DNA from: Halanaerobiaceae bacterium | GTDB lineage: Bacteria > Bacillota > Halanaerobiia > Halanaerobiales > DTU029 | Assembly: GCA_012521855.1 (NCBI GenBank) | Contig: JAAYLO010000335.1 | Location: forward strand, 1-6,279 | Length of the DNA stretch: 6,279 bases | Direction of reading: 5' to 3' | Shown here: piece by piece, positions 5,923 through 6,279 of the stretch | How positions within the stretch are numbered: the first letter of the stretch is position 1 | How the letters are laid out: the number at the start of each line of letters is the position of its first letter | Translations under genes and position numbers: made by a program | Notes under the pieces: model-generated | Told to the model about the DNA's origin: nothing | Databases searched by the model: none | The model's input: the letters and a program-made list of their open reading frames with translations, nothing else

Positions 5923-5958
5923 TACGCTGGAAAGAAATATGCGGGTAAAGTTATACAT

Positions 5959-5996
5959 AGCCGGTTTAGCTGTAAAATGAGTTGAACTGGCTTTTT
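5959..5996 (+). terminator. Terminator-like hairpin with T tail
   Basis: AGCCGGTTTAGC (5959-5970) pairs with GTTGAACTGGCT (5981-5992) across a 10-nt loop. That gives a 12-bp stem with three G-T pairs, followed by TTTT then ATTATTT. It would end plus-strand transcripts crossing the debris region. The wobble pairs and the short T run make it moderate. Confidence 0.55.
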
Positions 5997-6113
5997 ATTA
6001 TTTCATATAAAATTATTCACTATATTATAAAAGACTATGTCATGATAAAGTGGAATACAGCAAAAGTAGCAGTATAAAAAATAGAATAATAGATGATAGT
6101 TACATTGATTTAA

Positions 6114-6278
6114 GTGCTGCTTGATGTTAAAATTACTTATAAAGAGATAAGGGAATTTATTAAATATTAAATAGAACCTGATGAAGAAATTGTGTTTAGA
6201 ATATAATATATTTATTTGAGCTACAGGGTGGATGTTGAGGGGGTACAGGAAGAATGGAATTGTCCCATGAAAAATTAA
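6114..6278 (+). pseudogene. Decayed reading frame with two in-frame stops
   Basis: From GTG 6114 one frame reads VLLDVKITYKEIREFIKY, stop (6168), IEPDEEIVFRI, stop (6204), then YIYLSYRVDVEGVQEEWNC and a final stop at 6276. The segments share one frame and have an acidic, protein-like composition, as if a small gene had gained stop codons. No family is recognised. In AT-rich DNA this may be chance. Confidence 0.25.
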
Positions 6279-6279
6279 A
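6254..6279 (+). CDS. Possible start of a gene running off the window
   Basis: ATG 6254 begins MELSHEKL and stays open to the last base. GAGGGGG (6237-6243, 10 nt upstream) and AGGA (6247-6250) are possible ribosome sites. A TATAAT at 6202-6207 has no good -35. Only eight codons are visible, so nothing can be said about the product. Confidence 0.35.

Larger units (their letters stand above)
5884..6253. other. AT-rich stretch without an intact gene
   Basis: No reading frame here has both a supported start and family-like content. The stretch holds the weak minus-strand promoter-like pair, a terminator-like hairpin at 5959-5996, short open frames such as a 13-codon one from ATG 5939 that is covered by the hairpin, and a decayed frame from 6114. 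Base composition is clearly more AT-rich than the rhamnose genes. I see no tRNA, no direct-repeat array and no insertion-sequence ends. Confidence 0.6.

Noticed and set aside
5939..5980. 13-codon frame MRVKLYIAGLAVK with a GGAAAG site
   Set aside because: Too short, and its second half is the left arm and loop of the terminator-like hairpin.
1..6279. CRISPR array, tRNA/rRNA genes, insertion-sequence transposase
   Set aside because: No regularly spaced repeats, no cloverleaf-like sequence with a T-loop motif, and no transposase-like frame were seen on either strand.

Overview
The window looks like chromosomal DNA of a low-GC Gram-positive anaerobe (Firmicutes-type). The signs are strong GGAGG-like Shine-Dalgarno sites, TTG/GTG starts, frequent AGA/AGG and ATA codons, a lipobox lipoprotein and a rho-independent terminator with a short U tail. 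A halanaerobial or clostridial origin is a guess from protein style; no taxonomic marker is present.

Left part (1-3013): the end of an L-rhamnose catabolic operon on the plus strand. It holds the C-terminus of a class II (fuculose/rhamnulose-phosphate type) aldolase, then rhamnulokinase (rhaB), then L-rhamnose isomerase (rhaA), closed by a terminator. Together they convert L-rhamnose to L-rhamnulose (RhaA), to rhamnulose-1-phosphate (RhaB), and by aldol cleavage to dihydroxyacetone phosphate and lactaldehyde (aldolase). These genes are intact and carry the expected catalytic and metal-binding residues.

Middle part (3014-5285): an intergenic region with promoter-like elements, a perfect 14-bp palindrome over a TTGACA box, and an 11-bp inverted repeat around an extended -10. 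It is followed by a broken M28-family membrane metallopeptidase. The N-terminal anchor and the start of the peptidase domain remain, most of the zinc peptidase domain is gone, and a seven-helix membrane part follows in another frame. Next comes an intact predicted lipoprotein with an alpha/beta-hydrolase fold and a complete Ser-Asp-His triad.

Right part (5286-6279): visibly more AT-rich and made of gene debris. It holds the first ~43 residues of a zinc nucleoside/cytidine-type deaminase fused in frame to unrelated sequence, a possible N-terminal membrane-anchor fragment, an antisense C-terminal piece that resembles a minimal nucleotidyltransferase, a terminator-like hairpin, a decayed reading frame with in-frame stops, and perhaps the start of a new gene at the very end.

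I see no convincing novel multi-gene system. The main oddity is the cluster of truncated and internally deleted genes next to a clean, conserved sugar operon.
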